The notes under the pieces are model-generated. The model made no database searches, was not told the DNA's origin, and saw nothing but the letters and a program-made list of their open reading frames with translations. The translations under genes were made by a program, and so were the position numbers. Positions 8,433 through 17,680 of a DNA stretch of 64,000 bases are shown here, in pieces; the first letter of the stretch is position 1, and the number at the start of each line of letters is the position of its first letter. The stretch is from NCBI RefSeq assembly GCF_024495425.1, contig NZ_JANHJR010000001.1, forward strand, positions 248,001 through 312,000, in the 5' to 3' direction. The stretch is from Haloarchaeobius litoreus. GTDB lineage: Archaea; Halobacteriota; Halobacteria; Halobacteriales; Natrialbaceae.

Positions 8433-9383
8433 ATGCAGCCACGGCCATCCACGTTCTCCATCGCGGCCCGCGACCCCGAGACGGGCGCGGTCGGCGTCGC
8501 CGTCCAGTCGAAGTTCGTCGGCGTCGGGGCGGTCGTCCCGTTCGTCAGCGCCGACGCGGGCGCGGTCGCCACACAGAGCTTCGCGAACGTCGCCTACGGT
8601 CCGGACGGGCTGGACCTGCTGCGCGAGGGCCACTCCGCGCAGGAGGCCGTCGACGAACTGACCAGCAGCGACGACGAGGCCCCGCAGCGACAGGTCGGCA
8701 TCGTCGAGGCCCCCGGCGGGGACACCGCCGAGCGCGAGGACAGCGTCGCCGCGTTCTCCGGCGACGAGTGCTTCGACGTCTACGGCGACGTCCAGGGCAC
8801 CCACTACACCGTGCAGGGGAACATCCTCGAGAACCGGGAGACGCTGACCGCGATGGCCGAGACGTTCGAGGAAGCCGACGGCGGCCTCCCCGAGCGCATG
8901 ATCGCCGCGCTCCACGCCGGCAACGACGCCGGCGGCGACTCCCGGGGTGAGCAGTCCGCCGCGCTCTACGTCGCCAGGCACGAGGGCGGCTACGACGGGA
9001 AGAACGACCGCTGGGTCGACGTGCGCGTCGACGACCACGAGCACCCAATCGACGAACTGGAACGGGTGTTCCGGCTCTACGACATCACGCTGCTCGCCCG
9101 CGAGGAGCCCGACGATACCCGCGAGCTGTCGGGCGAGACGGCCGAGGCGGTCGCGGAGACGCTCGCCGACCTCGGGTTCTACGACGGTACGCCCGACGGC
9201 GAGTTCGGCGACGGCGAGCGCGACGCGCTGGAGGATTTCCGGGGCATGAACAACTTCGAGAACCACAGCGTCGCGACCCTGGAGGACGCGCTGGCGAGAG
9301 GCTGGGACGACGCCGACGGCGAGGGCGAAGCCCGGATGGTGGACGCCATCTGGCACGGGCTGCAACGGCTGGAGCGGAAGTAG
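8433..9383 (+). CDS. DUF1028 family protein (Ntn-hydrolase-like) with C-terminal peptidoglycan-binding-like domain
   Basis: The first 215 or so residues of this 316-residue protein match the DUF1028 family: TFSIAARDPETGAVGVAVQSKF at the start, then GAVATQSFANVAYGPDGLDLL, and the QGNIL motif near residue 130. DUF1028 has an Ntn-hydrolase-like fold but no settled substrate. The last 70 residues (ELSGETAEAVAETLADLGFYDGTPDGEFG) look like the small peptidoglycan-binding-like domain often fused to DUF1028. The start MQPRPSTFSI fits the family. The box CCTTTTGCC at 8402-8410 is about 25-30 bases upstream, implying a leaderless message. Confidence 0.85.
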   Translation: MQPRPSTFSIAARDPETGAVGVAVQSKFVGVGAVVPFVSADAGAVATQSFANVAYGPDGLDLLREGHSAQEAVDELTSSDDEAPQRQVGIVEAPGGDTAEREDSVAAFSGDECFDVYGDVQGTHYTVQGNILENRETLTAMAETFEEADGGLPERMIAALHAGNDAGGDSRGEQSAALYVARHEGGYDGKNDRWVDVRVDDHEHPIDELERVFRLYDITLLAREEPDDTRELSGETAEAVAETLADLGFYDGTPDGEFGDGERDALEDFRGMNNFENHSVATLEDALARGWDDADGEGEARMVDAIWHGLQRLERK

Positions 9384-9404
9384 CGCGGCGGCGGAATCGG
9401 TTCC

Positions 9405-10124
9405 TCAGCGTTTCTCCAGCGCGAGGTTGACGTTGTGGTCCCACTCGCCGGCCCCCCGGCGCACGTCCGCCACCCGCCAGTCGGTTCCGACGGTCAGCTC
9501 GCGCAGCTGCCCAGGGGTGAACAGCCGGTAGAGCCACGGCTCACCGAGGCTGCCGGCGTACTCGAACTGGAGCACGCGGTACGCCCTGCCCGGGGTCGCG
9601 TCCTCGTAGAAGTCCAGCATCTCCCGGGTGCGGTCGTGCTCCGGGTCGAAGCAGTCGAGGACGGCGGTCGCGTCGGGAGTCGTGACGTACGCGAGGTCGG
9701 CGAGGAACTCCCTGACCCCTGCCTCGGAGCGGGCGAGGCTCAGCTGGGTACCGACCGCGAGCGCGGACCGGAACCGGTCCCGGTCGAACGACTCGCGGAG
9801 CGCGAACATGTCGCCGACGCGGGCGTCCCGCACGCCCCGGTCGCGCATCACCTCGACGAGCGACGCGCTGTGGTCGATGGCGACCGTCTCGAACTGCTCC
9901 TGGAAGTAGAGCGCGTGCCGCCCGCCGCCAGCACCCATGTCGAGCAGCGGGCCGTCCAGCCAGGACTCGAACCAGTCGCCGGCCGCACCCTCGGGCTCCC
10001 ACTCGTCGAGGTAGACCGCCTCGACTCCGGCCTCGCGGGTCTCCTCGCCGTTCCGGTACAGGAGCGGTCCGTCCATCTCGTCGAAGTGGCAGTCGTGGAT
10101 GGCCTCGGCGAACGGGTCCGACAT
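9405..10124 (-). CDS. Class I SAM-dependent methyltransferase
   Basis: This 239-residue protein carries the Rossmann motif I LLDMGAGGGRHALYF at about residues 59-73, followed by VAIDHSASLVEVMRDRG (motif II region) and DMFALRESF. Later strands include ATAVLDCFDPEHD. The start MSDPFAEAIHDC is chosen over an upstream in-frame codon because the extra N-terminus is not protein-like. It runs divergently from elp3. The methyl acceptor is unknown; a small molecule is as likely as a macromolecule. Confidence 0.85.
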   Translation of the reverse strand: MSDPFAEAIHDCHFDEMDGPLLYRNGEETREAGVEAVYLDEWEPEGAAGDWFESWLDGPLLDMGAGGGRHALYFQEQFETVAIDHSASLVEVMRDRGVRDARVGDMFALRESFDRDRFRSALAVGTQLSLARSEAGVREFLADLAYVTTPDATAVLDCFDPEHDRTREMLDFYEDATPGRAYRVLQFEYAGSLGEPWLYRLFTPGQLRELTVGTDWRVADVRRGAGEWDHNVNLALEKR

Positions 10125-10244
10125 GGTGTCTCGAGCGTCGACCGTCCGGGTGAAAAAGGACCCGCGTGTTCGTGACCGGTTCACACGGACGGCGGATGCT
10201 CGCTAACGACACGCTTTTTGCCGTCACGGAGCCACCAGAGAGTA

Positions 10245-11903
10245 ATGAGCACGGAGACGGACCCGACGAACTCGGACGCGTTCGAGGCGGTCTGCGAGAC
10301 GCTCGTCGAGGGCATCCTCGCGGGCGACATCGAGCGCGACGACGTCGAGTCCGCGAAGCTCGCGGCCTGCTCCGAGCACAGCGCGCCGAAGGTGCCGAAG
10401 AACTCGGAGATACTCGACTACGCACCCCAGGACCGCCGCGAGGAGCTGGAGGCCGTGCTCCGGCGCAAACCCGTCAGAACGGCGTCGGGCGTCTCGCCGG
10501 TCGCCATCATGACCTCGCCGCACATGTGCCCGCACGGGAAGTGCCTCTACTGCCCGGGCGGGCCGGCGTCGGAGTTCGACAGCTCGCAGAGCTACACCGG
10601 CCACGAGCCGGCGGCGGCCCGCGGCGAGCAGAACGACTACGACCCCTACGGGCAGGTAACCCTGCGGCTGGAGCAGCTGCGGGAGATCGGCCACCCCGTC
10701 GACAAGGTCGAGCTCATCCTCATGGGCGGGACGATGACGGCGCGTTCGCACGACTACCAGGAGTGGTTCGTCAAGCGCGCGCTGGAGGCGATGAACGACT
10801 TCGACGTGGACAAAGAGCCCGCGCCCGCGGAGGGCGAGAGCTTCGCGCAGGACCCCGACGAGTACGAGTTCAGGTACCTGGAGGACGTCATCGCCGAGAA
10901 CGAGACGGCGGACGTGCGCAACATCGGGACGACGTTCGAGACGAAGCCGGACTGGTGCGACCCCGAGCAGATCGACCGGATGCTCGACCTCGGCGGGACG
11001 AAGGTCGAGGTCGGGGTGCAGACCACCTTCGAGCGCATCAACCGCGAGATGCACCGCGGCCACGGCGTGCAGGCGAGCGTCGACGCGAACCGCCGGCTCC
11101 GGGACGCGGCGTTCAAGGTCGGCTTCCACATGATGCCCGGCCAGCCCGGCATGTCGCAGGCGATGTGCCTGGAGGACTTCCGGCGTATCTTCGAGGAGGA
11201 GCAGTGGAAGCCCGACTACCTGAAGATCTACCCGACGCTCGTGGTGCGCGGCACGAGAGTCTACGACTCGTGGTACCGCGACGAGTACGACCCCCTGACG
11301 AACGAGGAGGCCGCCGAACTGGTCGCCGAGGCGCTGTCGATGGTGCCGAAGTACACCCGCGTCCAGCGCGTCCAGCGCGACATCCCCGCCGACTTCATCG
11401 ACGCCGGCGTCTGGAAGTCGAACCTCCGCCAGCTCGCCTGGCAGAAGATGGACGAGCACGGCTGGGACTGCCACTGCATCCGCTGTCGCGAGGCCGGGAT
11501 GAACGACGAGGAGCCCGGGGACGTCACGCTCGACACCATCACCTACCAGGCCGGCGGCGGCACGGAGCACTTCATCAGCTTCGAGGACCGCGAGCAGGAC
11601 CTGCTCGTGGGGTTCTGTCGGCTGCGGTTCCCGAACGACCCGGTACGCCGCGAACTCGAGGACGCCGCGCTCGTCCGCGAACTCCACGTCTACGGCAACC
11701 AGGTGGCTGTCGGCCAGTCGGGGGCGGACGGCGACCAGCAGCATCGTGGTTACGGTCGCCGACTGCTCGCCGAAGCCGAGCGTCGCGCCCGCGAGGCCGG
11801 GTACCGGAAGCTGTCGGTCATCTCCGGCATCGGCGTCAGACAGTACTATCGAGAGAAGCTCGGCTACCACCAGGACGGGCCGTACGTGAGCAAGCGGCTG
11901 TAG
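10245..11903 (+). CDS. elp3: Elp3: tRNA U34 carboxymethyl-modifying radical SAM / acetyltransferase
   Basis: This 552-residue enzyme has the radical SAM cluster motif C-x4-C-x2-C in CPHGKCLYC near residues 95-103. The C-terminal GNAT domain contains RGYGRRLLAEAERRAREAGYRKLSV. Archaeal Elp3 acts alone to form 5-carboxymethyl groups on wobble uridine of tRNA. An N-terminal helical tRNA-binding segment (residues 1-80) and the Cys pair in CHCIRC around residue 410 complete the family layout. The start follows a CTTTTTGCC box (10213-10221) by about 25-30 bases, so the message is leaderless. Confidence 0.97.
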   Translation: MSTETDPTNSDAFEAVCETLVEGILAGDIERDDVESAKLAACSEHSAPKVPKNSEILDYAPQDRREELEAVLRRKPVRTASGVSPVAIMTSPHMCPHGKCLYCPGGPASEFDSSQSYTGHEPAAARGEQNDYDPYGQVTLRLEQLREIGHPVDKVELILMGGTMTARSHDYQEWFVKRALEAMNDFDVDKEPAPAEGESFAQDPDEYEFRYLEDVIAENETADVRNIGTTFETKPDWCDPEQIDRMLDLGGTKVEVGVQTTFERINREMHRGHGVQASVDANRRLRDAAFKVGFHMMPGQPGMSQAMCLEDFRRIFEEEQWKPDYLKIYPTLVVRGTRVYDSWYRDEYDPLTNEEAAELVAEALSMVPKYTRVQRVQRDIPADFIDAGVWKSNLRQLAWQKMDEHGWDCHCIRCREAGMNDEEPGDVTLDTITYQAGGGTEHFISFEDREQDLLVGFCRLRFPNDPVRRELEDAALVRELHVYGNQVAVGQSGADGDQQHRGYGRRLLAEAERRAREAGYRKLSVISGIGVRQYYREKLGYHQDGPYVSKRL

Positions 11904-12080
11904 TCCGTGTGCACCGGGCGTTGGCCTCGAGTAGACACGAGACTGTCACGTGGGGACGGCCACGAACCGGACATGGGCGGGTTCCAGTCGCTGTTCTACG
12001 GCACGCTCGCGAGAATCGTCGGCGTGGCGTCGCGTTCGCCGGGCTCGCGCTCCTCGTCGGTTGGTGATCTGGGCCCGTCG

Positions 12081-12656
12081 CTACTCCGCCATCAGTTCCA
12101 GAATCTCCTCTCGCTCCCGGCACTCCGGCAGGAGTTCGCGGTCGAACACGCCCGTTGCCCGCGTGACGCCGGGGTGGTCGATGCGCTCGCGCTCGACGGT
12201 GAGCGAGCCGCCGACGCGGTGGCCGACGAACTGTGCGAGCGGGAGCGTGACGCTCGCGCCGTTCCGATACTGGAACTCGAAGCGACCGGCGTAGAGCAGG
12301 TCGGTGAGTTCGATCTCGAGGCCGGTCTCCTCGCGGGCCTCCATGTGGACGGTCTCCTCGGGCGTCTGGCCGGCTTCGATGGCACCGCCCGGCGGCTCCC
12401 AGTGACCGGAGGGGTTGTAGACGAGCACCGTCTCCTCGCGGGCGTCGGTGTAGAACACGACGACGGAGGCGATACCGGCGAGGCGTTCGAGCTGGCCGTC
12501 GACGTTCTCGGGCGGTTCCGCCGGGTCGTGGTGGCGTGGTCCGTACTCGAACGGTTCGACGCTGCGGTCGGTGTCCCACCGCTCCCGCAGGTCGGCGAGG
12601 ACGCGGTCGGTCCGTTCGGCGACACGTTCGCGGACCGCGGGCCAGTCGTCGGTCAT
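12081..12656 (-). CDS. NUDIX hydrolase
   Basis: This 191-residue protein has a complete Nudix box: G-x5-E-x7-REETGLEIE, read from GGAIEAGQTPEE through AREETGLE around residues 90-112. It also has an N-terminal helical extension (AERTDRVLADLRERWD). Nudix enzymes cleave nucleoside diphosphates linked to other groups; the substrate here cannot be deduced. The ATG at 12656 is followed directly by conserved sequence. An AT-rich stretch at 12675-12690 (ATTTATCAATTG on the plus strand) is the likely promoter. Confidence 0.9.
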   Translation of the reverse strand: MTDDWPAVRERVAERTDRVLADLRERWDTDRSVEPFEYGPRHHDPAEPPENVDGQLERLAGIASVVVFYTDAREETVLVYNPSGHWEPPGGAIEAGQTPEETVHMEAREETGLEIELTDLLYAGRFEFQYRNGASVTLPLAQFVGHRVGGSLTVERERIDHPGVTRATGVFDRELLPECREREEILELMAE

Positions 12657-12844
12657 CGCCGTTCCGGTACTCGTTTCAGTTATTTATCAATTGTGTGCGG
12701 AACGACCGTGAGGGTTGTCCACACACCTCCGGGGCGACGGCCGGTTGGGGGACCTCGGGGGGTGGTCGTCGGCCGACGACGGAGGAACCGGCATCGTCTG
12801 GTGCGAACTGGAGGACTGAAACCCCCGGGCGATGTGGACTGGGT

Positions 12845-14089
12845 ATGGACAGGACGGTGTCGAGCGACCGACTCCGGGAGCGGTTCGACGAGTTCAACGA
12901 GATCGGCGCGACCGACCGCGGCGGGGTGAACCGGCCGTCGCTCTCGGACGCGAACCGGCGGGCCCGGGACACGCTGGTCGAGTGGTTCGAGGCGGCAGGC
13001 CTCGCAGTCACCGTCGACGAACTCGGGAACATCTTCGGGCGGCGGCCCGGGCGGAACGCCGACCTGCCGCCGGTGCTCGTCGGCTCGCACGTCGACAGCC
13101 AGTTCAACGGCGGGCGGTACGACGGCGTCATCGGTGTCCTCGGCGGGCTGGAGATCGTCGAGACGCTGAACGACGCGGGAATCGAGACCGAGCGCCCCAT
13201 CGAGGTCGTCGCCTGGAGCAACGAGGAGGGCGTGCGCTTCCAGCCGGACATGCTCGGCAGCGGCGCGTTCGCGGGCAAGTTCGACGTGGAGTTCGCCTAC
13301 GACCTGACCGACAAGGAGGGGAACCGCTTCGGCGACGAACTCGAACGCATCGGCTACCGAGGCGACGCGCCGTGCGAGCCCCGCGACCTCCACTGCTACC
13401 TCGAACTCCACGTCGAACAGGGGCCGAAACTGGAGGCGGCCGGCCACAGCGTCGGCGTCGTCGAGGGCGTCTACGGCTTCGTCTGGTTCGACGCGGCCTT
13501 CGAGGGAGCAGCAGACCACGCTGGCCCGACGCCGATGCACCAGCGCCACGACGCGCTCGTCGCGACGAGCGACGTGGTCGAGGCGGTCCGGCGCATCGCC
13601 GGCACGGGTGGCGAGGACCTCGTCGGAACCGTGGGTTCGGTCGACGTCTCCCCGAACGCCATCAACGTCATCCCCGAACGGGTCGACTTCACCGTCGATC
13701 TCCGTTCGTACGACGACGATGTCGTCGACCAGGCGGCCGAGAAGGTCCAGCGGGAGATCGCCCACGCGGCCGGCCGGGAGGGCGTCGACCCGGAGTGCGA
13801 GGAGGTCATGCGCATCGAGTCGCAGTCCTTCGACGACGACCTCGTCGAGACGGTCGCCGACGCGGCCGACGACCTTGGTGCGGCGTACACCCGGCTGGTC
13901 AGCGGCGCGGGCCACGACGCGAGCTACCTCAATCGTGTCTGTCCGACCGCGATGGTGTTCGTCCCGAGCGTCGACGGCGTCAGCCACACCGAGGGCGAGT
14001 TCACCGAGTGGGAGGACGTCGTCGCCGGGACGAACGTGCTGCTGCACGCGGTGCTGGCGCAGGCGAGCGAGGCGGCGGACGTGGAGTGA
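12845..14089 (+). CDS. M20-type Zn-dependent amidohydrolase (hydantoinase/carbamoylase family)
   Basis: This 414-residue protein belongs to the group of N-carbamoyl-amino-acid hydrolases, beta-ureidopropionases and allantoate amidohydrolases. Metal-site motifs are in order: GSHVDSQFNGGRYDGV near residue 80, WSNEEGVRF near 125, HVEQGPKLE near 190 and GAGHDASYL near 355. A dimerisation (lid) domain sits between residues 210 and 330. It cleaves C-N bonds in ureido or amide compounds, probably in pyrimidine, purine or carbamoyl-amino-acid breakdown. No pathway partners lie next to it. The start MDRTVSSDRLRERFDEF suits the family. Confidence 0.9.
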   Translation: MDRTVSSDRLRERFDEFNEIGATDRGGVNRPSLSDANRRARDTLVEWFEAAGLAVTVDELGNIFGRRPGRNADLPPVLVGSHVDSQFNGGRYDGVIGVLGGLEIVETLNDAGIETERPIEVVAWSNEEGVRFQPDMLGSGAFAGKFDVEFAYDLTDKEGNRFGDELERIGYRGDAPCEPRDLHCYLELHVEQGPKLEAAGHSVGVVEGVYGFVWFDAAFEGAADHAGPTPMHQRHDALVATSDVVEAVRRIAGTGGEDLVGTVGSVDVSPNAINVIPERVDFTVDLRSYDDDVVDQAAEKVQREIAHAAGREGVDPECEEVMRIESQSFDDDLVETVADAADDLGAAYTRLVSGAGHDASYLNRVCPTAMVFVPSVDGVSHTEGEFTEWEDVVAGTNVLLHAVLAQASEAADVE

Positions 14090-14103
14090 GTGCGGAGCCG
14101 CTA

Positions 14104-14361
14104 TCAGGGACGCGACGACTCGAAGAAGTCGGTGAGTTCGTCCCACGCGACCAGTACCAGCCCGAGGGCGACCGTTCCGGCGACGAGCTGGAGGACGGTC
14201 GTGTTCATCGAGTCGCCGGCGAGGGAGCAGTAGACCCCGTAGGCCGTCAGCGAGACGACGGCGAGGCCGACGGTCACCACGCCGAGCACGCGGGCGGGAA
14301 GCGGAATCAGCGAGCCGCCGTCGCCGGGGCTCGTCATCGGGCCGTACATCTTCGTTCCCAT
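14104..14361 (-). CDS. Small haloarchaeal membrane protein
   Basis: This 85-residue protein (start MGTKMYGPMTSP) has two predicted membrane helices, about residues 22-45 (VLGVVTVGLAVVSLTAYGVYC) and 52-72 (VLQLVAGTVALGLVLVAW), and an acidic C-terminus. It is not recognised beyond that. It lies divergently to rqcH, from which it is separated by 83 bases. A later Met (MYGPM) is a possible alternative start. Confidence 0.65.
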   Translation of the reverse strand: MGTKMYGPMTSPGDGGSLIPLPARVLGVVTVGLAVVSLTAYGVYCSLAGDSMNTTVLQLVAGTVALGLVLVAWDELTDFFESSRP

Positions 14362-14444
14362 TGACACGACTTGGCAACAAAGACCTTTCGACACTGTCAC
14401 GCACGAACGACAGGCCCTTACCCCCGCCACGAAAAATCGGGGGC

Positions 14445-16613
14445 ATGGAACCGAAGCGCGAACTGACCAGCGTCGACCTCGCCGCGCTCGTCTCCGAGCT
14501 GAACGCTTACAGGGGGGCGAAGCTCGACAAGGCGTACCTCTACGGCGACGACCTGGTCAGGCTGAAGCTGCGCGACTACGACCGGGGTCGCGTCGAACTC
14601 ATCCTGGAGGTCGGCGACGTCATGCGTGCCCACGTCGCCGCGCCGACGCACGTCCCCGACGCACCCGGGCGGCCGCCGAACTTCGCGATGATGCTGCGGA
14701 ACCGGCTCTCCGGCGCGGACTTCGAGGGCGTGGAGCAGTACGAGTTCGACCGCATCCTCGAGTTCGAGTTCTCCCGCGAGGACGGCGACACGAAGATAAT
14801 CGTCGAGCTGTTCGGCCACGGCAACGTCGCGGTCTGCGACGGGACGTACGAGGTCATCGACTGTCTCGACACGGTGCGACTCAAGTCCCGGACCGTCGCA
14901 CCCGGGTCGACCTACGGCTTCCCGGAGTCCCGCATCAACCCCCTCACCGTCGACTACGAGGGCTTCGCGCACACGATGGACGACTCCGACACCGACGTGG
15001 TCCGCACGCTCGCGACCCAGCTGAACTGGGGCGGGCTCTGGGCCGAGGAGCTCTGTACGCGTGCCGGCGTCGAGAAGACGCTCGACATCGCCGACGCGAC
15101 CGACGAGGAGTACCGGAAGGTGTACGACACCGTCCAGCGCCTCGCCGAGTGGCTCTCGTCGGCCGACCTCGACCCGCGGGTGTACTACGAGGTCGACGAG
15201 GGTGCGGACGAGGACGATGGCGAGGACGACGTCGGGACCGGTGACGACGTCCGCAACGTCGTCGACGTGACCCCCGTACCGCTGGAGGAGCACGAGATGG
15301 ACGATGCGCTCGCCAGCGACGCCTACGAGACGTTCAACGGCGCGGTCGACGACTACTTCTACGAGCTCGACCGCAGCGACGACGACAAGAGCGAGCCGGT
15401 CGGCGACACCGGCCCTGACTTCCAGGAGCAGATCGAGAAGCACGAGCGCATCATCGAACAGCAGGAGGGCGCGATTCAGGGCTTCGAGGAGCAGGCCGAG
15501 GAGGAGCGCGAGAAGGCCGAACTGCTCTACGGCAACTACGGGCTCGTCGACGAGGTCATCTCGACGGTCCAGCAGGCCCGCGAGAACGACGTGCCCTGGG
15601 ACGATATCGCCGAGACGTTCGAGTCCGGCGCGGAGCAGGGCATCCCCGAGGCCGAGGCGGTCGTCGACGTCGATGGCTCCGAGGGGACGGTGACCCTCGA
15701 ACTCGACGGCACGCGCGTCGCCGTCGACGTGGCAGACGGCGTCGAGAAGAACGCCGACCGGCTGTACACCGAGGCCAAGCGCATCGAGGGCAAGAAGGAG
15801 GGTGCGATGGCGGCCATCGAGGACACCCGCGAGGAGCTGGCGGAGATACAGGAGCGCAAGGCGGCGTACGAGGAGCGCGACGAGGAGGACGACGTGGACG
15901 GCGACGACGAGGAGTACGAGGTCGACTGGCTCGCACGCTCCTCCATCCCCATCCGCCGCGACGAGAAGTGGTTCGAGCGGTTCCGCTGGTTCCACACAAG
16001 CACGGGCTACCTCGTCATCGGCGGCCGAGACGCCGACCAGAACGAGGAGCTCGTCAAGAAGTACGTCGAGGGCGGCGACAAGGTGTTCCACACGCAGGCC
16101 CACGGCGGCCCCGTCACCGTGCTGAAGGCGACGGACCCGAGCGAGCCCTCCCGCGAGGTCGACTTCGACGACGAGACGCTGGAACAGGCGGCCCAGTTCG
16201 CGGTCACCTACTCCTCGGTCTGGAAGGACGGCCGCTACGCCGACGACGTGTACATGGTCGACGCCGACCAGGTGTCGAAGACCCCCGAGAGCGGCGAGTT
16301 CCTGGAGAAGGGCGGCTTCGCCATCCGCGGCGACCGGACCTACTTCCGTGACACGCCGGTCGGCTGCGAGGTCGGCATCCAGTGCGAACCCTCGACCAGA
16401 GTGATCGGCGGCCCGCCGGCGGCCATCGAGGACCGCGTGGAGACCAGCATGCAGGTCGAGCCGGGCCGGTACGCCCAGGGCGACGTGGCCAAGCGCATCT
16501 ACCGCGAGTTCCGCGAGCGATTCAACGACACGTCGTTCGTCCGCAAGGTCGCCAGCCCGGACCGCATCCAGCACTTCCTGCCGCCGGGCGGGAGCCGCAT
16601 CGTGGAGGAGTGA
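14445..16613 (+). CDS. rqcH: Ribosome rescue protein RqcH (NFACT family)
   Basis: This 722-residue protein has an N-terminal NFACT-N domain (TSVDLAALVSELNAYRGAKLDKAYLY; PPNFAMMLRNRLSG; QYEFDRILEFEF). A long charged coiled-coil middle (about residues 330-490) follows. The C-terminal NFACT-R/DUF814 domain begins around WFERFRWFHTSTGYLVIGGRDADQNEELVKKY. It binds 50S subunits carrying stuck peptidyl-tRNA and, in characterised relatives, directs C-terminal tailing of the nascent chain. A second ribosome-rescue gene, pelA, lies 1.1 kb downstream on the same strand. The start MEPKRELTSVD is the family start; the upstream in-frame ATG overlaps another gene. Confidence 0.95.
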   Translation: MEPKRELTSVDLAALVSELNAYRGAKLDKAYLYGDDLVRLKLRDYDRGRVELILEVGDVMRAHVAAPTHVPDAPGRPPNFAMMLRNRLSGADFEGVEQYEFDRILEFEFSREDGDTKIIVELFGHGNVAVCDGTYEVIDCLDTVRLKSRTVAPGSTYGFPESRINPLTVDYEGFAHTMDDSDTDVVRTLATQLNWGGLWAEELCTRAGVEKTLDIADATDEEYRKVYDTVQRLAEWLSSADLDPRVYYEVDEGADEDDGEDDVGTGDDVRNVVDVTPVPLEEHEMDDALASDAYETFNGAVDDYFYELDRSDDDKSEPVGDTGPDFQEQIEKHERIIEQQEGAIQGFEEQAEEEREKAELLYGNYGLVDEVISTVQQARENDVPWDDIAETFESGAEQGIPEAEAVVDVDGSEGTVTLELDGTRVAVDVADGVEKNADRLYTEAKRIEGKKEGAMAAIEDTREELAEIQERKAAYEERDEEDDVDGDDEEYEVDWLARSSIPIRRDEKWFERFRWFHTSTGYLVIGGRDADQNEELVKKYVEGGDKVFHTQAHGGPVTVLKATDPSEPSREVDFDDETLEQAAQFAVTYSSVWKDGRYADDVYMVDADQVSKTPESGEFLEKGGFAIRGDRTYFRDTPVGCEVGIQCEPSTRVIGGPPAAIEDRVETSMQVEPGRYAQGDVAKRIYREFRERFNDTSFVRKVASPDRIQHFLPPGGSRIVEE

Positions 16614-16649
16614 TGGCCGTGCGGGCCGAGATTCGCACGAGGGGGACGC

Positions 16650-17357
16650 GTGGTCGCTGAAGCCTTCCTCTACCCGTTCCGCGACGAGGCGGACCGGTCG
16701 GCCCTCGCCGTGCTGTTCGCCTGCGGACTCGGCACCGCCATCGCGGGTCAGCTCGCCGTCGCGCTCTACCCGGCGACGCCGTGGCTCGTGCCCGCGCTCG
16801 TCACCCCACTTCCACTCGTCGCCTGGGCGGGCTACTGTCGCCACGTCGTCGCGGCGACCGTCGCGGACCGTGACGCCCCGCTGCCGTCGTTCGGGTCGGT
16901 CCGGGACCGGCTGCGGGACGGTCTCGTGCTCCTCGCGGTGACGCTCGCGTACCTCGCCGTGCCGGCTGGCGCGCTGCTCGTCACGGTGCAGGGGGCGACC
17001 CGCATCGACCCCGCGACCATCACGCTGGAGACCGGGACGGTCGTCCTGCTCGGCTCGACGCTGACGATGTTCGTCGCGCTCGCCGTGGGCTACGTCTACC
17101 CGGCCGTCGTCGCCCGCCGGCTCGACCGCGAGGACGCCCCGCTGTTCCACCCGGGCGGGCTGCTGTACGTCATCCGGAACCCCTCGTACCTCGTCGCCTG
17201 GGCTGCCGCGATGGTCGTCGCGTTCGTCGGCTTCGGCGTCTCCGGCCAGCTGTTCGGTGGGCGCGGCGTGCCGGGCCTGCTCGCCGGGCTCGTGGCGGTG
17301 TACGCGAGCGTGGTGGCTGCGAGGCTGGTCGGTATCGGGTACGTGCGTAGTCGATAA
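16650..17357 (+). CDS. DUF4013-type integral membrane protein
   Basis: This 235-residue protein with a GTG start follows rqcH by 36 bases and may share its transcript. It has about six hydrophobic helices. The opening FLYPFRDEADRSALAVLFACGLGT and later YCRHVVAATVADRDAPLPSF resemble the DUF4013 family of archaeal membrane proteins. The function is not known. Nothing in the sequence ties it to ribosome rescue except position. Confidence 0.75.
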   Translation: MVAEAFLYPFRDEADRSALAVLFACGLGTAIAGQLAVALYPATPWLVPALVTPLPLVAWAGYCRHVVAATVADRDAPLPSFGSVRDRLRDGLVLLAVTLAYLAVPAGALLVTVQGATRIDPATITLETGTVVLLGSTLTMFVALAVGYVYPAVVARRLDREDAPLFHPGGLLYVIRNPSYLVAWAAAMVVAFVGFGVSGQLFGGRGVPGLLAGLVAVYASVVAARLVGIGYVRSR

Positions 17358-17413
17358 CAGTCCAAAATCCAAAATTATTCGGTGAACCACACGACATCTC
17401 TGAGGTGTGATTC

Positions 17414-17608
17414 ATGAGGCCGATCTTGGATACCAGTAATACGGTCATGACTCTCGGAATCATGACCTCGCAGTGTGCCATCTTCGGGAAGTTGCTATTC
17501 GAGCAGAATTATACCTCATTTTGGGTACTGGTATTTTTAATTGGACTACTGATCACCCTGTTCGGGGCACTGGTCCCACCAGAGCGAGTCGACGATCAGA
17601 GCGATTGA
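17414..17608 (+). CDS. Small AT-rich membrane protein
   Basis: This 64-residue protein (start MRPILDTSNTVMTLGIM) has one strong helix, FWVLVFLIGLLITLFGALV, near residues 37-55, and a weaker one earlier. Its base composition is clearly lower in GC than the flanking genes. An AAAATTATTC box at 17371-17380 is a plausible promoter. It has a short acidic tail (ERVDDQSD). It is not recognised. The composition suggests recent acquisition or relaxed selection. Confidence 0.6.
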   Translation: MRPILDTSNTVMTLGIMTSQCAIFGKLLFEQNYTSFWVLVFLIGLLITLFGALVPPERVDDQSD

Positions 17609-17680
17609 GCTGCCGCGGTAGCTTCCAGATACGCTCGTAGAACAGAAAGGCATGTAGCCCCGGACACCCGAATCGCCCAT

